The position numbers and the translations under genes are program-made. Below the pieces are notes generated by a model. That model saw only the letters and a list, made by a program, of their open reading frames with translations, made no database searches and was not told the origin of the DNA. Shown here in pieces: positions 1-5,070 of a stretch of DNA of 7,942 bases (positions are counted from its first letter, which is position 1; each line of letters starts with the position of its first letter). This stretch comes from CAZIQY01 sp964541605 (lineage in GTDB: Bacteria > Desulfobacterota > Syntrophia > Syntrophales > UBA2185), in the NCBI GenBank assembly GCA_964541605.1, contig CAZIQY010000107.1, positions 1 through 7,942 on the forward strand, written 5' to 3'.

Positions 1-324
1 GTAGAACAGTTTTACCACTTATGCACCTGTCCAGTTTTGCCCGACCAGCTCTTTCCACACGGAAAGGAAATCGATACGCGCTTTCTGATCATTTCCTTTA
101 AGTCGGACTGGCTCTATCCCTCCTATCAGTCGCAGGAAATCGTGCGGGAATTAAAGATGAATTGTGTGGATGCCACCTATTGTGAACTGCAATCCACATA
201 CGGCCATGACGCCTTCCTGGTAGAAGTTGAGGAGCAGACGACTCTGATCAAGCATTTTCTGGATAAGACTTTTAACGGTTATCTGGTAGGGTACTGTCAA
301 TTTAATTGTGTAAATTTCTCATAG
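1..324 (+). CDS. metX: Homoserine O-acetyltransferase, C-terminal part; tail altered by an IS insertion
   Basis: This is the 3' end of metX; the frame is open from base 1 and the start lies outside the window. MetX is an alpha/beta-hydrolase-fold enzyme that acetylates homoserine with acetyl-CoA in the cytoplasm, the first committed step of one methionine route. The segment carries two of the three catalytic elements known in the family: the Asp of SDWLYP (codon 106-108) and the His of YGHDAF (codon 205-207). The nucleophilic Ser would be upstream. The frame enters the IS256-family element at 290 and stops at 322-324. Removing the element and one target copy restores the frame through 1647 to a TGA at 1665-1667. 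The native end would be LVVNNYGI, overlapping metW by 11 bp. Only about seven terminal residues are replaced, all beyond the catalytic His, so the enzyme may still work. The first 15 or so residues match the family less clearly than the rest. Confidence 0.88.
   Translation, partial: VEQFYHLCTCPVLPDQLFPHGKEIDTRFLIISFKSDWLYPSYQSQEIVRELKMNCVDATYCELQSTYGHDAFLVEVEEQTTLIKHFLDKTFNGYLVGYCQFNCVNFS
282..289. repeat. Left copy of 8-bp target-site duplication
   Basis: TCTGGTAG at 282-289 directly abuts the left end of the insertion sequence and is repeated exactly at 1640-1647 beside the right end. Eight to nine bases is the usual duplication size for IS256-family elements. The exact match suggests a simple, fairly recent insertion. 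Confidence 0.92.
290..316 (+). repeat. Left terminal inverted repeat of the IS
   Basis: It starts GGTACTGTCAA and ends TTGTGTAAATT, matching the complement of the right end at 21 of 27 positions. The best-conserved block is the inner TTGTGTAAATT. The transposase stop codon (297-299 read on the minus strand) lies inside this repeat. Confidence 0.9.
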
Positions 325-1538
325 GCCATTTCTTGGAAGAATGGCAGGTTTTTTTGCACTTTTCCTACGGGGTTTGATCTCCAATGCAGTTCCATCTTCA
401 AAGAGATAAAGGCCAGGAGGCGATAACAGGCAACTTCACCCGCCAGGATCTCCATGGGCTTTGTTCTCCGTTTAAACTCTTTATTGAGCCGTTCAATGAT
501 GTTTGTGGTTCTCAATGAAATCCACTCTTCCTCAGGGAAGTTGAAAAAAGTTAGACAGGCATCAATGGACCTTTCTAAACAGCTGACAGCAGAAGGAATG
601 TCTTTTTCCCATTTTCTCTTGAAGGCTTCGAAGGATTCCAGAGCTTTTTCCTTTAACGGAGCATAAAAAATGGTTCTTACATCCTCCGCCACATGTTTCT
701 TCAGTTTCTTCGGCACTTTCGCCAGTACATTCCGGGCCACATGGACCTGGCAGCGCTGGACGCCGGCATGGGAAAATTCTTCTTTAAACACTGCTTCCAA
801 CCCTGATAATCCATCCATGATTCCCAGGGTGACGTCCCGACTATTGAGACCACGTATCTTCAAGTCCTTGAAAAACTCCCGCCAGGAGGAGGCAGACTCT
901 TTATCCCCAGCCTGCAACCCTACAACCAGCTTATGGCCTCTTTCCGAAACACCAATCGCTACCAGAACGGGGATGATTTCAATGCTTCTCCCCACGCGCA
1001 TACGGAAATTCACGCCATCCACAAAAAGATACTTGATGGACTCCTTTGATAAATCCCTCATGCGCCACTTCTCTACGGCTTGTGTCAGCTCACTGTTCAC
1101 ACGGCTGATCTCCGTATGGGAAATGCGCCGCCCTATCAGTCTGTTGGATATCATGGAAAGACTCCGGGTACTGATGCCCGTTAAAAACATCAGACTCAAA
1201 TCCCGGCTGATTTCCTCCTCATATTGTCTGCTCCGCGGCATGACACAGGTCTTGAAATCACCCTGCCGGTCTCGCGGAACATTGACACGGACTTCTCCAA
1301 TGTTTTTTAACGTGAAATTGCGATCATAGGAACCGTTGCGATGATTTACCTCACCCTCACCACGTTCATAAACGCCTCTCCCCAGAAAATGGGTGAGCTC
1401 CGCTTTCATCAACGCACTCAGGTATTCTCCCGCAATCTCCTTAATGTCCAATCGCATCATCTCAAAAAGTTTCTCCGGTTGCTCCTGAATCTCCTTGAAA
1501 ATCTCTTTAACTTCGGCTACCGTAATCTCCAGCTTCAT
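297..1538 (-). CDS. IS256-family (Mutator-type) transposase
   Basis: A 413-residue DDE transposase that catalyses cut-and-paste or copy-paste movement of its own element. The three acidic catalytic residues are visible in family context: D174 in LFVDGVNFR, D242 in GIMDGLSG and E349 in TNIIERLNKEFKRRTK. The family motif CQVHVARN lies at about 263-270. The N-terminal 150 residues form the DNA-binding part and contain the conserved NHRNGSYDRN region (about 65-74). The ATG is preceded by AAAGGAG (complement of 1547-1553) at 8-bp spacing, a strong ribosome-binding site. Length is normal for the family (about 390-420 residues) and the frame is unbroken. The gene runs into the left terminal repeat, stopping only 7 bp from the element's end. 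Confidence 0.96.
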   Translation of the reverse strand: MKLEITVAEVKEIFKEIQEQPEKLFEMMRLDIKEIAGEYLSALMKAELTHFLGRGVYERGEGEVNHRNGSYDRNFTLKNIGEVRVNVPRDRQGDFKTCVMPRSRQYEEEISRDLSLMFLTGISTRSLSMISNRLIGRRISHTEISRVNSELTQAVEKWRMRDLSKESIKYLFVDGVNFRMRVGRSIEIIPVLVAIGVSERGHKLVVGLQAGDKESASSWREFFKDLKIRGLNSRDVTLGIMDGLSGLEAVFKEEFSHAGVQRCQVHVARNVLAKVPKKLKKHVAEDVRTIFYAPLKEKALESFEAFKRKWEKDIPSAVSCLERSIDACLTFFNFPEEEWISLRTTNIIERLNKEFKRRTKPMEILAGEVACYRLLAFISLKMELHWRSNPVGKVQKNLPFFQEMAYEKFTQLN

Positions 1539-1546
1539 GGCGCTTT

Positions 1547-1553
1547 CTCCTTT
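1547..1553 (-). promoter_or_regulatory. Ribosome-binding site of the transposase
   Basis: On the minus strand this reads AAAGGAG, with 8 nt to the ATG at 1538. It supports the chosen start of the transposase. Confidence 0.7.
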
Positions 1554-1580
1554 CTATTAGGTTTTGGGATAAACCCTTTT

Positions 1581-1601
1581 AAAGGAAAAGCGCCTTTTTT
1601 T
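1581..1601 (+). terminator. Weak hairpin plus T-tract inside the IS right end
   Basis: AAAGG (1581-1585) can pair with CCTTT (1593-1597) across a 7-nt loop, and a run of seven T (1595-1601) overlaps and follows it on the plus strand. The stem is only 5 bp, so this is a weak candidate for stopping plus-strand transcription that enters the element from metX. If active it would reduce metW expression. Confidence 0.2.
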
Positions 1602-1612
1602 CTACCTCTATG

Positions 1613-1639
1613 AATTTACACAAAAGAAATTACACTACC
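1613..1639 (-). repeat. Right terminal inverted repeat of the IS
   Basis: Read on the minus strand this begins GGTAGTGTAAT and ends TTGTGTAAATT, pairing with the left repeat at 21 of 27 positions (mismatches at repeat positions 5, 9, 11 and 14-16). Confidence 0.9.
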
Positions 1640-1647
1640 TCTGGTAG
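1640..1647. repeat. Right copy of 8-bp target-site duplication
   Basis: TCTGGTAG, identical to 282-289 and adjacent to the last base of the element. The GGTAG within it is also the only purine-rich stretch ahead of the metW start, so the duplication keeps the original bases just upstream of metW. Confidence 0.92.
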
Positions 1648-1656
1648 TGAATAATT

Positions 1657-2268
1657 ATGGCATCTGAAAATTTTCGCCTGGATCACGAAATCATTTATTC
1701 TATCATCGAGTCGGGTTCCCGTGTTCTTGACCTGGGGTGTGGTGAGGGCGACCTTCTGTATCCCCTCGTCCGTGACAAGCAGGTCCGGGCCCAGGGTATA
1801 GAACTGAATGATAAGGCCATTCAGGAATGTGTAAAAAAAGGCTTAAGTGTTTTTCACGATGACATTGAAAACAGCTTACGGGAATACCCGGATAACGCCT
1901 TCGATTACGTGATCCTGAATCAGAGCATGCAAGAAGTGAGAAAAGTCGACTGTGTCATTCAAGAAGCCCTGCGTATCGGCGGCAAGGTTATCGTCGGCTT
2001 TCCCAACTTTGCCTATTTCAAATCGCGGATCATGCTGTTTTTCTATGGCAGGTCGCCCATCACGAAATCTCTGCCTTATCTGTGGTTTGATACGCCGAAC
2101 GTGCGCTTTTTGAGCATCACGGATTTCAAGGATTTTTGTGGCGAAAAGAATATCCGGATCATGGAAGCCCACTATCTGGGAGAGAAAAACAAAATGCGTT
2201 TCTGGCCGAATCTGCTGGCCCTGAATGCGATCTTTGTTTTAACAAAGGAAATTAACGCAATGAAGTGA
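1657..2268 (+). CDS. metW: MetW, methyltransferase-fold methionine biosynthesis protein
   Basis: A 203-residue class I SAM-dependent methyltransferase-fold protein of the MetW family, which is commonly encoded next to metX and needed for methionine synthesis in some bacteria. The SAM-binding glycine motif VLDLGCGEG lies at about residues 23-31 and the acidic residue closing strand 2 is in GIELN (about 48-51). MetW-typical segments follow: FDYVILNQSMQEV, GKVIVGFPNFAYFKSR, and the SLPYLWFDTPNVRFLSITDF region. Length is normal and the frame intact. Before the IS insertion the ATG lay inside the 3' end of metX (11-bp overlap), suggesting translational coupling. The ribosome-binding sequence is weak (GGTAG, 1643-1647). 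The upstream IS may therefore lower its expression. The true catalytic substrate of MetW proteins is not well established. Confidence 0.95.
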   Translation: MASENFRLDHEIIYSIIESGSRVLDLGCGEGDLLYPLVRDKQVRAQGIELNDKAIQECVKKGLSVFHDDIENSLREYPDNAFDYVILNQSMQEVRKVDCVIQEALRIGGKVIVGFPNFAYFKSRIMLFFYGRSPITKSLPYLWFDTPNVRFLSITDFKDFCGEKNIRIMEAHYLGEKNKMRFWPNLLALNAIFVLTKEINAMK

Positions 2269-2285
2269 ACTGGGATGAACCCAGT
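2269..2285 (+). other. Stem-loop between metW and cysE
   Basis: ACTGGG (2269-2274) pairs perfectly with CCCAGT (2280-2285) around a 5-nt loop, starting right after the metW stop codon. No T-run follows, so it is more likely an mRNA-stability or processing element than a terminator. Confidence 0.45.
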
Positions 2286-2329
2286 CGCAATCAATAGGCA
2301 ATCGTCTCGCTGACGTGTAACGAGGCACT

Positions 2330-3078
2330 ATGAAGAAGTTTTATGAAATCATAAAAGAAGATATCCAGACCGTATTCAAGAAGGACCCCGCTGCCAGGGG
2401 ACTCATGGAAGTCCTCGCCTGCTATCCGGGGCTTCATGCCATCTGGATGCATCGGATTGCCCATTATCTGTGGCAAAGAAACTGGTGGTTCATCGCCAGG
2501 CTGCTTTCTCATATCAGCCGCTTTCTTACCGGTATTGAAATCCATCCGGGCGCAACAATCGGCCGCCGCTTTTTTATTGATCACGGTTCCGGTGTCGTCA
2601 TCGGTGAGACGTCTGAAATCGGAGATGACGTACTCATCTATCAGGGGGTTATTCTTGGTGGAGTAACCCTGCAGAAGAAAAAACGCCACCCAACGGTGGG
2701 AAACCATGTCATGATCGGATCGGGAACCATCGTTCTGGGCCCCATCATGATCGGGGACGGGGCTCGTATTGGACTGCATCCCTAGTCATTCATGATGTTC
2801 CTCCTGATGCGGTGGCCGTGGGTGTGCCTGCCCGCCTGGGTCTTGGTTTTTCCGGCAAAGAGATCCAGGAAATGGCGGATAACAAACTCCCGGATCCCAT
2901 TGCCGAGGCCTTTCAATTCCTGGGCAAGCAGATGGAGACTCTGGAAAAAAGAATGGCCGATATCGAACAGCATCAGGGGATCAGGGTGGAACTGGATCAG
3001 TATGTGGAAGAAAAGAAGCGGGAGATTATGGGCATGTTTTCCCCGGCGGAGGAGTTTTCCGTCGGTGCGGGTATTTAG
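2330..3078 (+). pseudogene. cysE: Serine O-acetyltransferase, EpsC/CysE type, broken by a -1 frameshift
   Basis: CysE transfers acetyl from acetyl-CoA to serine, giving O-acetylserine for cysteine synthesis. The first frame (2330-2785, 151 residues) has the helical N-terminus and left-handed beta-helix hexapeptide repeats. It shows the catalytic DHGSGVVIGET (D84, H85) and RHPTVG (H120) motifs, and GEAGG-like GARIG near 144-148. It then stops at TAG 2783-2785. The next frame, from 2776, continues the family without a gap: ASLVIHDVPPDAVAVGVPAR, then a charged, probably coiled-coil tail of about 75 residues ending GAGI at 3078. Adding one base near 2774 (GGA-CT to GGA-GCT) gives a normal protein of about 249 residues. 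This is either a sequencing error or a genuine mutation; a truncated protein would lack the last helix coil, which contributes to acetyl-CoA binding. The start is supported by GAGG at 2322-2325 (4-nt spacing). It lies 61 bp after metW, probably in the same operon. Confidence 0.88.
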
Positions 3079-3120
3079 AAAAGGCGGTCTGGAAAATTCG
3101 AAAATGCATCGGTGAAATGA

Positions 3121-3918
3121 ATGGACGAGAGATTATACAGCGTTTTTCCCGTCAAAGAGATCAACTGTGATGACGTCGAGACCACGTTATATGACGCAGA
3201 AAAATGGGTGATCGGCGAAATATCTCTGAAGATCTATATCAACGGTACGGAATACGCCTCACTCCTTTGTCTCAACCAGTTAACGGAAGAACTGGCCCTT
3301 GGCTTTCTCTATAGTGAAGGCGTCATTGACACGATCGACGATGTAGCGAATATAACCTATAACGAACGCCTTTTTGTCGTGATGGTCGATCTTGTCCCCG
3401 GAATATCCGTCGACAAGTGCGAAAGTCTGCGCAGTGTAACGTCCGGCTGCGGGAAATGCTTTACCTACATCAACCCGCTCAAGCAGGACAAATTTGTGTC
3501 TCTGTCCGGTCATGACAGATTCCCTCTTCGCAACATCCTGCGATCCATGAATGAATTCGAGCAGCGCTCCGAAATATACAGGACCATCGGCGGGGTCCAT
3601 AGTGTCTTGTTCCACCATGATGACTTTTCCGTTTTTAACGAGGACATCGGACGACACAACTGTTTTGATAAAATAGCGGGTGTGCTGCTAAGAAACGATA
3701 AAATGAATCTCGTTAGCAACGGAATGCTGTTCGTGAGCGGAAGGGTTTCTTCGGAAATCATCACCAAGGTCATCAGGCTCGGCGTCCCGGTTCTCGTTTC
3801 ACGATCGACGCCCACGGCCGCAGCGGTTACCCTTGCCAAAAAGTACAATGTAACGCTCCTGGGATATGTGCGAAGAAATTCCGGGTTTGTATATTCAGGA
3901 GACAAGCGTTTGACGTAG
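3121..3918 (+). CDS. fdhD: FdhD, sulfurtransferase for formate dehydrogenase maturation
   Basis: A 265-residue cytoplasmic FdhD protein. The E. coli family member receives sulfur from the desulfurase IscS and passes it to the molybdopterin cofactor of formate dehydrogenase. The sulfur-carrying CxxC motif is present as SGCGKC (C110, C113), equivalent to the CGVC of E. coli. Other family blocks are GGVHSVLF (about 157-164), NEDIGRHNCFDK (about 173-184), SGRVSSEIITK (about 206-216) and the SRSTPTAAAVTLAK segment (about 227-240). Length is normal for the family. GGTGA at 3111-3115 (5-nt spacing) supports the ATG. It begins 42 bp after cysE and may be co-transcribed with it. The sulfur donor could plausibly be the desulfurase encoded at 6099-7385, but this is inference. 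No formate dehydrogenase subunit is in the window. Confidence 0.96.
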   Translation: MDERLYSVFPVKEINCDDVETTLYDAEKWVIGEISLKIYINGTEYASLLCLNQLTEELALGFLYSEGVIDTIDDVANITYNERLFVVMVDLVPGISVDKCESLRSVTSGCGKCFTYINPLKQDKFVSLSGHDRFPLRNILRSMNEFEQRSEIYRTIGGVHSVLFHHDDFSVFNEDIGRHNCFDKIAGVLLRNDKMNLVSNGMLFVSGRVSSEIITKVIRLGVPVLVSRSTPTAAAVTLAKKYNVTLLGYVRRNSGFVYSGDKRLT

Positions 3919-3935
3919 GAAGCGGGTTGCTTCTT
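3917..3935 (+). other. Stem-loop after fdhD
   Basis: AGGAAGC (3917-3923) pairs with GCTTCTT (3929-3935), including one G-T wobble, across the 5-nt loop GGGTT. The stem begins in the fdhD stop codon. No T-run follows, so termination is doubtful; it could attenuate or stabilise the transcript before the MOSC gene. Confidence 0.35.
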
Positions 3936-3980
3936 GATATAAAATGAAAAAATAAATAAGGATTTAACAGGTACTTTTAA

Positions 3981-4427
3981 ATGGAAAAAACACAAGGAAA
4001 GATATTGGCCGTCAGCATTTCTCAGACAAAAGGTGAAAAAAAACAGAATATCCCCTGCGGTCTGTTTCTGGAAGATATTGGTCTCGATGGCGACGCCCAT
4101 GCGGAGAGCGGTATCCGGCAGGTAAGCCTCCTGGCGAAAGAAAGCATCGAGAAAATCAGGGCAAAGGGTCTTGACGTGCAATATGGAGATTTTGCGGAAA
4201 ATCTCACTACTGAAGGCATTGATCTGCCTGCTCTTCCCGTCGGCACGCGGTTGAAGGTTGGGGGCAACGTCCTGCTGGAAGTCACACAGATCGGCAAAGT
4301 TTGTCACACCCGGTGCAATATTTTTTATACTGTGGGCGACTGTGTCATGCCCCGTGAGGGGATCTTTGCGAAAGTCCTTGTCGGTGGCGATATACAGGTA
4401 GATGATCGGATAGAAATTGCCGGGTAA
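3981..4427 (+). CDS. Stand-alone MOSC-domain protein
   Basis: A 148-residue protein consisting of a single MOSC domain, the fold shared with the C-terminus of Mo-cofactor sulfurases and proposed to bind or relay sulfur or metal-sulfur groups. Recognisable family blocks are GLDGDAHAESGIRQVSLL (about 34-51), DFAENLTTEGIDL (70-82) and IGKVCHTRCNIF with C108 and C112. The last is GDCVMPREGIFAKVLVGGDI with C121 (about 119-138). The cysteine of GKVCH is the likeliest functional residue by family precedent. The protein corresponds to the short MOSC proteins often found beside molybdenum-cofactor genes in anaerobes, sometimes fused to MogA or MoaC; no fusion is seen here. AGGT at 3969-3972 (8-nt spacing) supports the ATG. 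It lies 62 bp downstream of fdhD, consistent with a shared role in Mo/W enzyme maturation. The exact reaction is unknown. Confidence 0.9.
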   Translation: MEKTQGKILAVSISQTKGEKKQNIPCGLFLEDIGLDGDAHAESGIRQVSLLAKESIEKIRAKGLDVQYGDFAENLTTEGIDLPALPVGTRLKVGGNVLLEVTQIGKVCHTRCNIFYTVGDCVMPREGIFAKVLVGGDIQVDDRIEIAG

Positions 4428-4454
4428 ATATCTTCTTTTCCTTTCTGAACACCT

Positions 4455-4467
4455 TGCCGTGTCGGCA
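4455..4467 (+). other. Small hairpin after the MOSC gene
   Basis: TGCCG (4455-4459) pairs with CGGCA (4463-4467) around a TGT loop, 27 bp after the MOSC stop. There is no adjacent T-run; the nearest (4484-4488) is 16 bp away. It is a weak candidate for the end of the upstream transcript. Confidence 0.22.
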
Positions 4468-4549
4468 GTATCATCAGTCAAAGTTTTTGAATATTTTTGA
4501 GCATGAAAAATAGAATAGATGGCAAGTAGCGTAGATTTTTGATTTTTCA

Positions 4550-4578
4550 TTGACATGCTCTTTTTAATGGATTACCTT
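4550..4578 (+). promoter_or_regulatory. Possible promoter of the Rrf2 operon
   Basis: A perfect -35 hexamer TTGACA (4550-4555) is followed at 17-bp spacing by TACCTT (4573-4578), a poor -10. The stronger -10-like TTTAAT at 4583-4588 is 27 bp from the -35, too far to pair with it. A poor -10 would suit a regulated promoter. The placement 46-74 bp ahead of the Rrf2 start is sensible, but the assignment is tentative. Confidence 0.35.
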
Positions 4579-4603
4579 CTCTTTTAATAGACATTAGAGA
4601 GAA
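4577..4603. promoter_or_regulatory. Candidate operator: 27-bp imperfect palindrome upstream of the Rrf2 gene
   Basis: The half-sites TTCTCTTT (4577-4584) and TAGAGAGAA (4595-4603) are inverted around a centre at 4590, with outer pairs matching at seven of eight positions (one T/G mismatch). Rrf2-family dimers bind palindromes of about this length, and such regulators often repress their own operon. The site overlaps the end of the proposed -10 and lies 20 bp ahead of the start codon. It does not match the published E. coli IscR consensus. Confidence 0.4.
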
Positions 4604-4623
4604 TACATCATGATGGTGATTTT

Positions 4624-5070
4624 ATGAAGTTATCCACGAAAGGCCGCTACGGGGTTCGGTTGATGATTGACCTTGCCTCTCACTATGGTGAAATGCCCGT
4701 CCAGCTGAGGGATATTGCAACGCGGCAGGCCATTTCCGAAAAATACCTATGGCACCTCATCAGCTCCCTCAAGACCGCAGGACTACTCACGGCAACACGG
4801 GGTGTCAACGGGGGCTATACCCTTGCCAGATCTCCAGCCAAGATTACTATGAAAGAGATCCTGCAAGCCTCAGAAGGCTCGATGTGCCTTGTGGACTGCG
4901 TTGAGAAGCCGTCTACATGCAAGTTGATGCCTGGCTGCGCGGCTCGTGATTTGTGGAGTGAAATAGCGGACAGCATTGACCGGATATTGACAGCTACCAC
5001 GCTGGCGGATATGGTGGAACGGCAAAAAGCAAAGAGAGAGAAGCTAAGCTCTGATAACTACATGATATGA
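4624..5070 (+). CDS. Rrf2-family transcriptional regulator, IscR-like with conserved cysteines
   Basis: A 148-residue DNA-binding regulator. The N-terminal winged helix-turn-helix is typical of the family: MKLSTKGRYGVRLMIDLA at the start, then IATRQAISEKYLWHLISSLK (about 31-50) and RGVNGGYTLAR (59-69). The C-terminal part carries four cysteines (88, 92, 99, 105). C105-x4-LW superposes on C104-x4-LW of E. coli IscR, so C92, C99 and C105 probably correspond to its C92, C98 and C104 cluster ligands. The IscR fourth ligand, His107, is Arg108 here by that alignment, so any cluster would be coordinated differently. The TTLADM segment near 125-130 is also family-typical. GGTGA (4615-4619) with 4-nt spacing supports the ATG. 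Its stop overlaps the next start as ATGA, so it is co-translated with the E1-like gene and probably controls this sulfur operon in response to Fe-S or sulfur status. Confidence 0.93.
   Translation: MKLSTKGRYGVRLMIDLASHYGEMPVQLRDIATRQAISEKYLWHLISSLKTAGLLTATRGVNGGYTLARSPAKITMKEILQASEGSMCLVDCVEKPSTCKLMPGCAARDLWSEIADSIDRILTATTLADMVERQKAKREKLSSDNYMI

Larger units (their letters stand above)
290..1639 (-). mobile_element. Complete IS256-family insertion sequence, 1350 bp
   Basis: The element is bounded by imperfect 27-bp terminal inverted repeats (290-316 and the complement of 1613-1639, 21 of 27 positions matching) and by an 8-bp direct duplication of TCTGGTAG. It contains one transposase gene on the minus strand that fills nearly the whole length. 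Size, duplication length and transposase type all agree with the IS256 (Mutator-like) family. It sits in the last codons of metX, between metX and metW, facing against the host genes. Nothing in the ends, duplication or transposase frame looks decayed, so it may still be mobile. The specific IS name cannot be given without a database comparison. Confidence 0.95.

Noticed and set aside
670..1329. Plus-strand open frame of 219 codons inside the IS
   Set aside because: Antisense to the intact transposase, with no plausible protein pattern; it is a shadow of the transposase codons.
1630..1657. Hybrid outward promoter at the IS right end (TTACAC at 1630-1635, TAATTA at 1652-1657)
   Set aside because: The would-be -10 overlaps the metW start codon, so a transcript from it could not be translated from the known start; the hexamers are also poor.
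2786..3115. Second plus-strand frame (2792-3115) over the cysE 3' part
   Set aside because: The overlapping frame 2776-3078 continues CysE family sequence, while this one is rich in Trp and Arg with no family pattern.
3510..4556. Long minus-strand open frame of 348 codons
   Set aside because: It lies opposite fdhD and the MOSC gene, both of which show clear family motifs; its translation has no recognisable domain and spans the intergenic regions.
4499..4560. Inverted repeat GAGCATG / CATGCTC upstream of the Rrf2 gene
   Set aside because: Only 7 bp with a 48-bp spacer in AT-rich DNA; it could arise by chance, and the palindrome at 4577-4603 is a better operator candidate.
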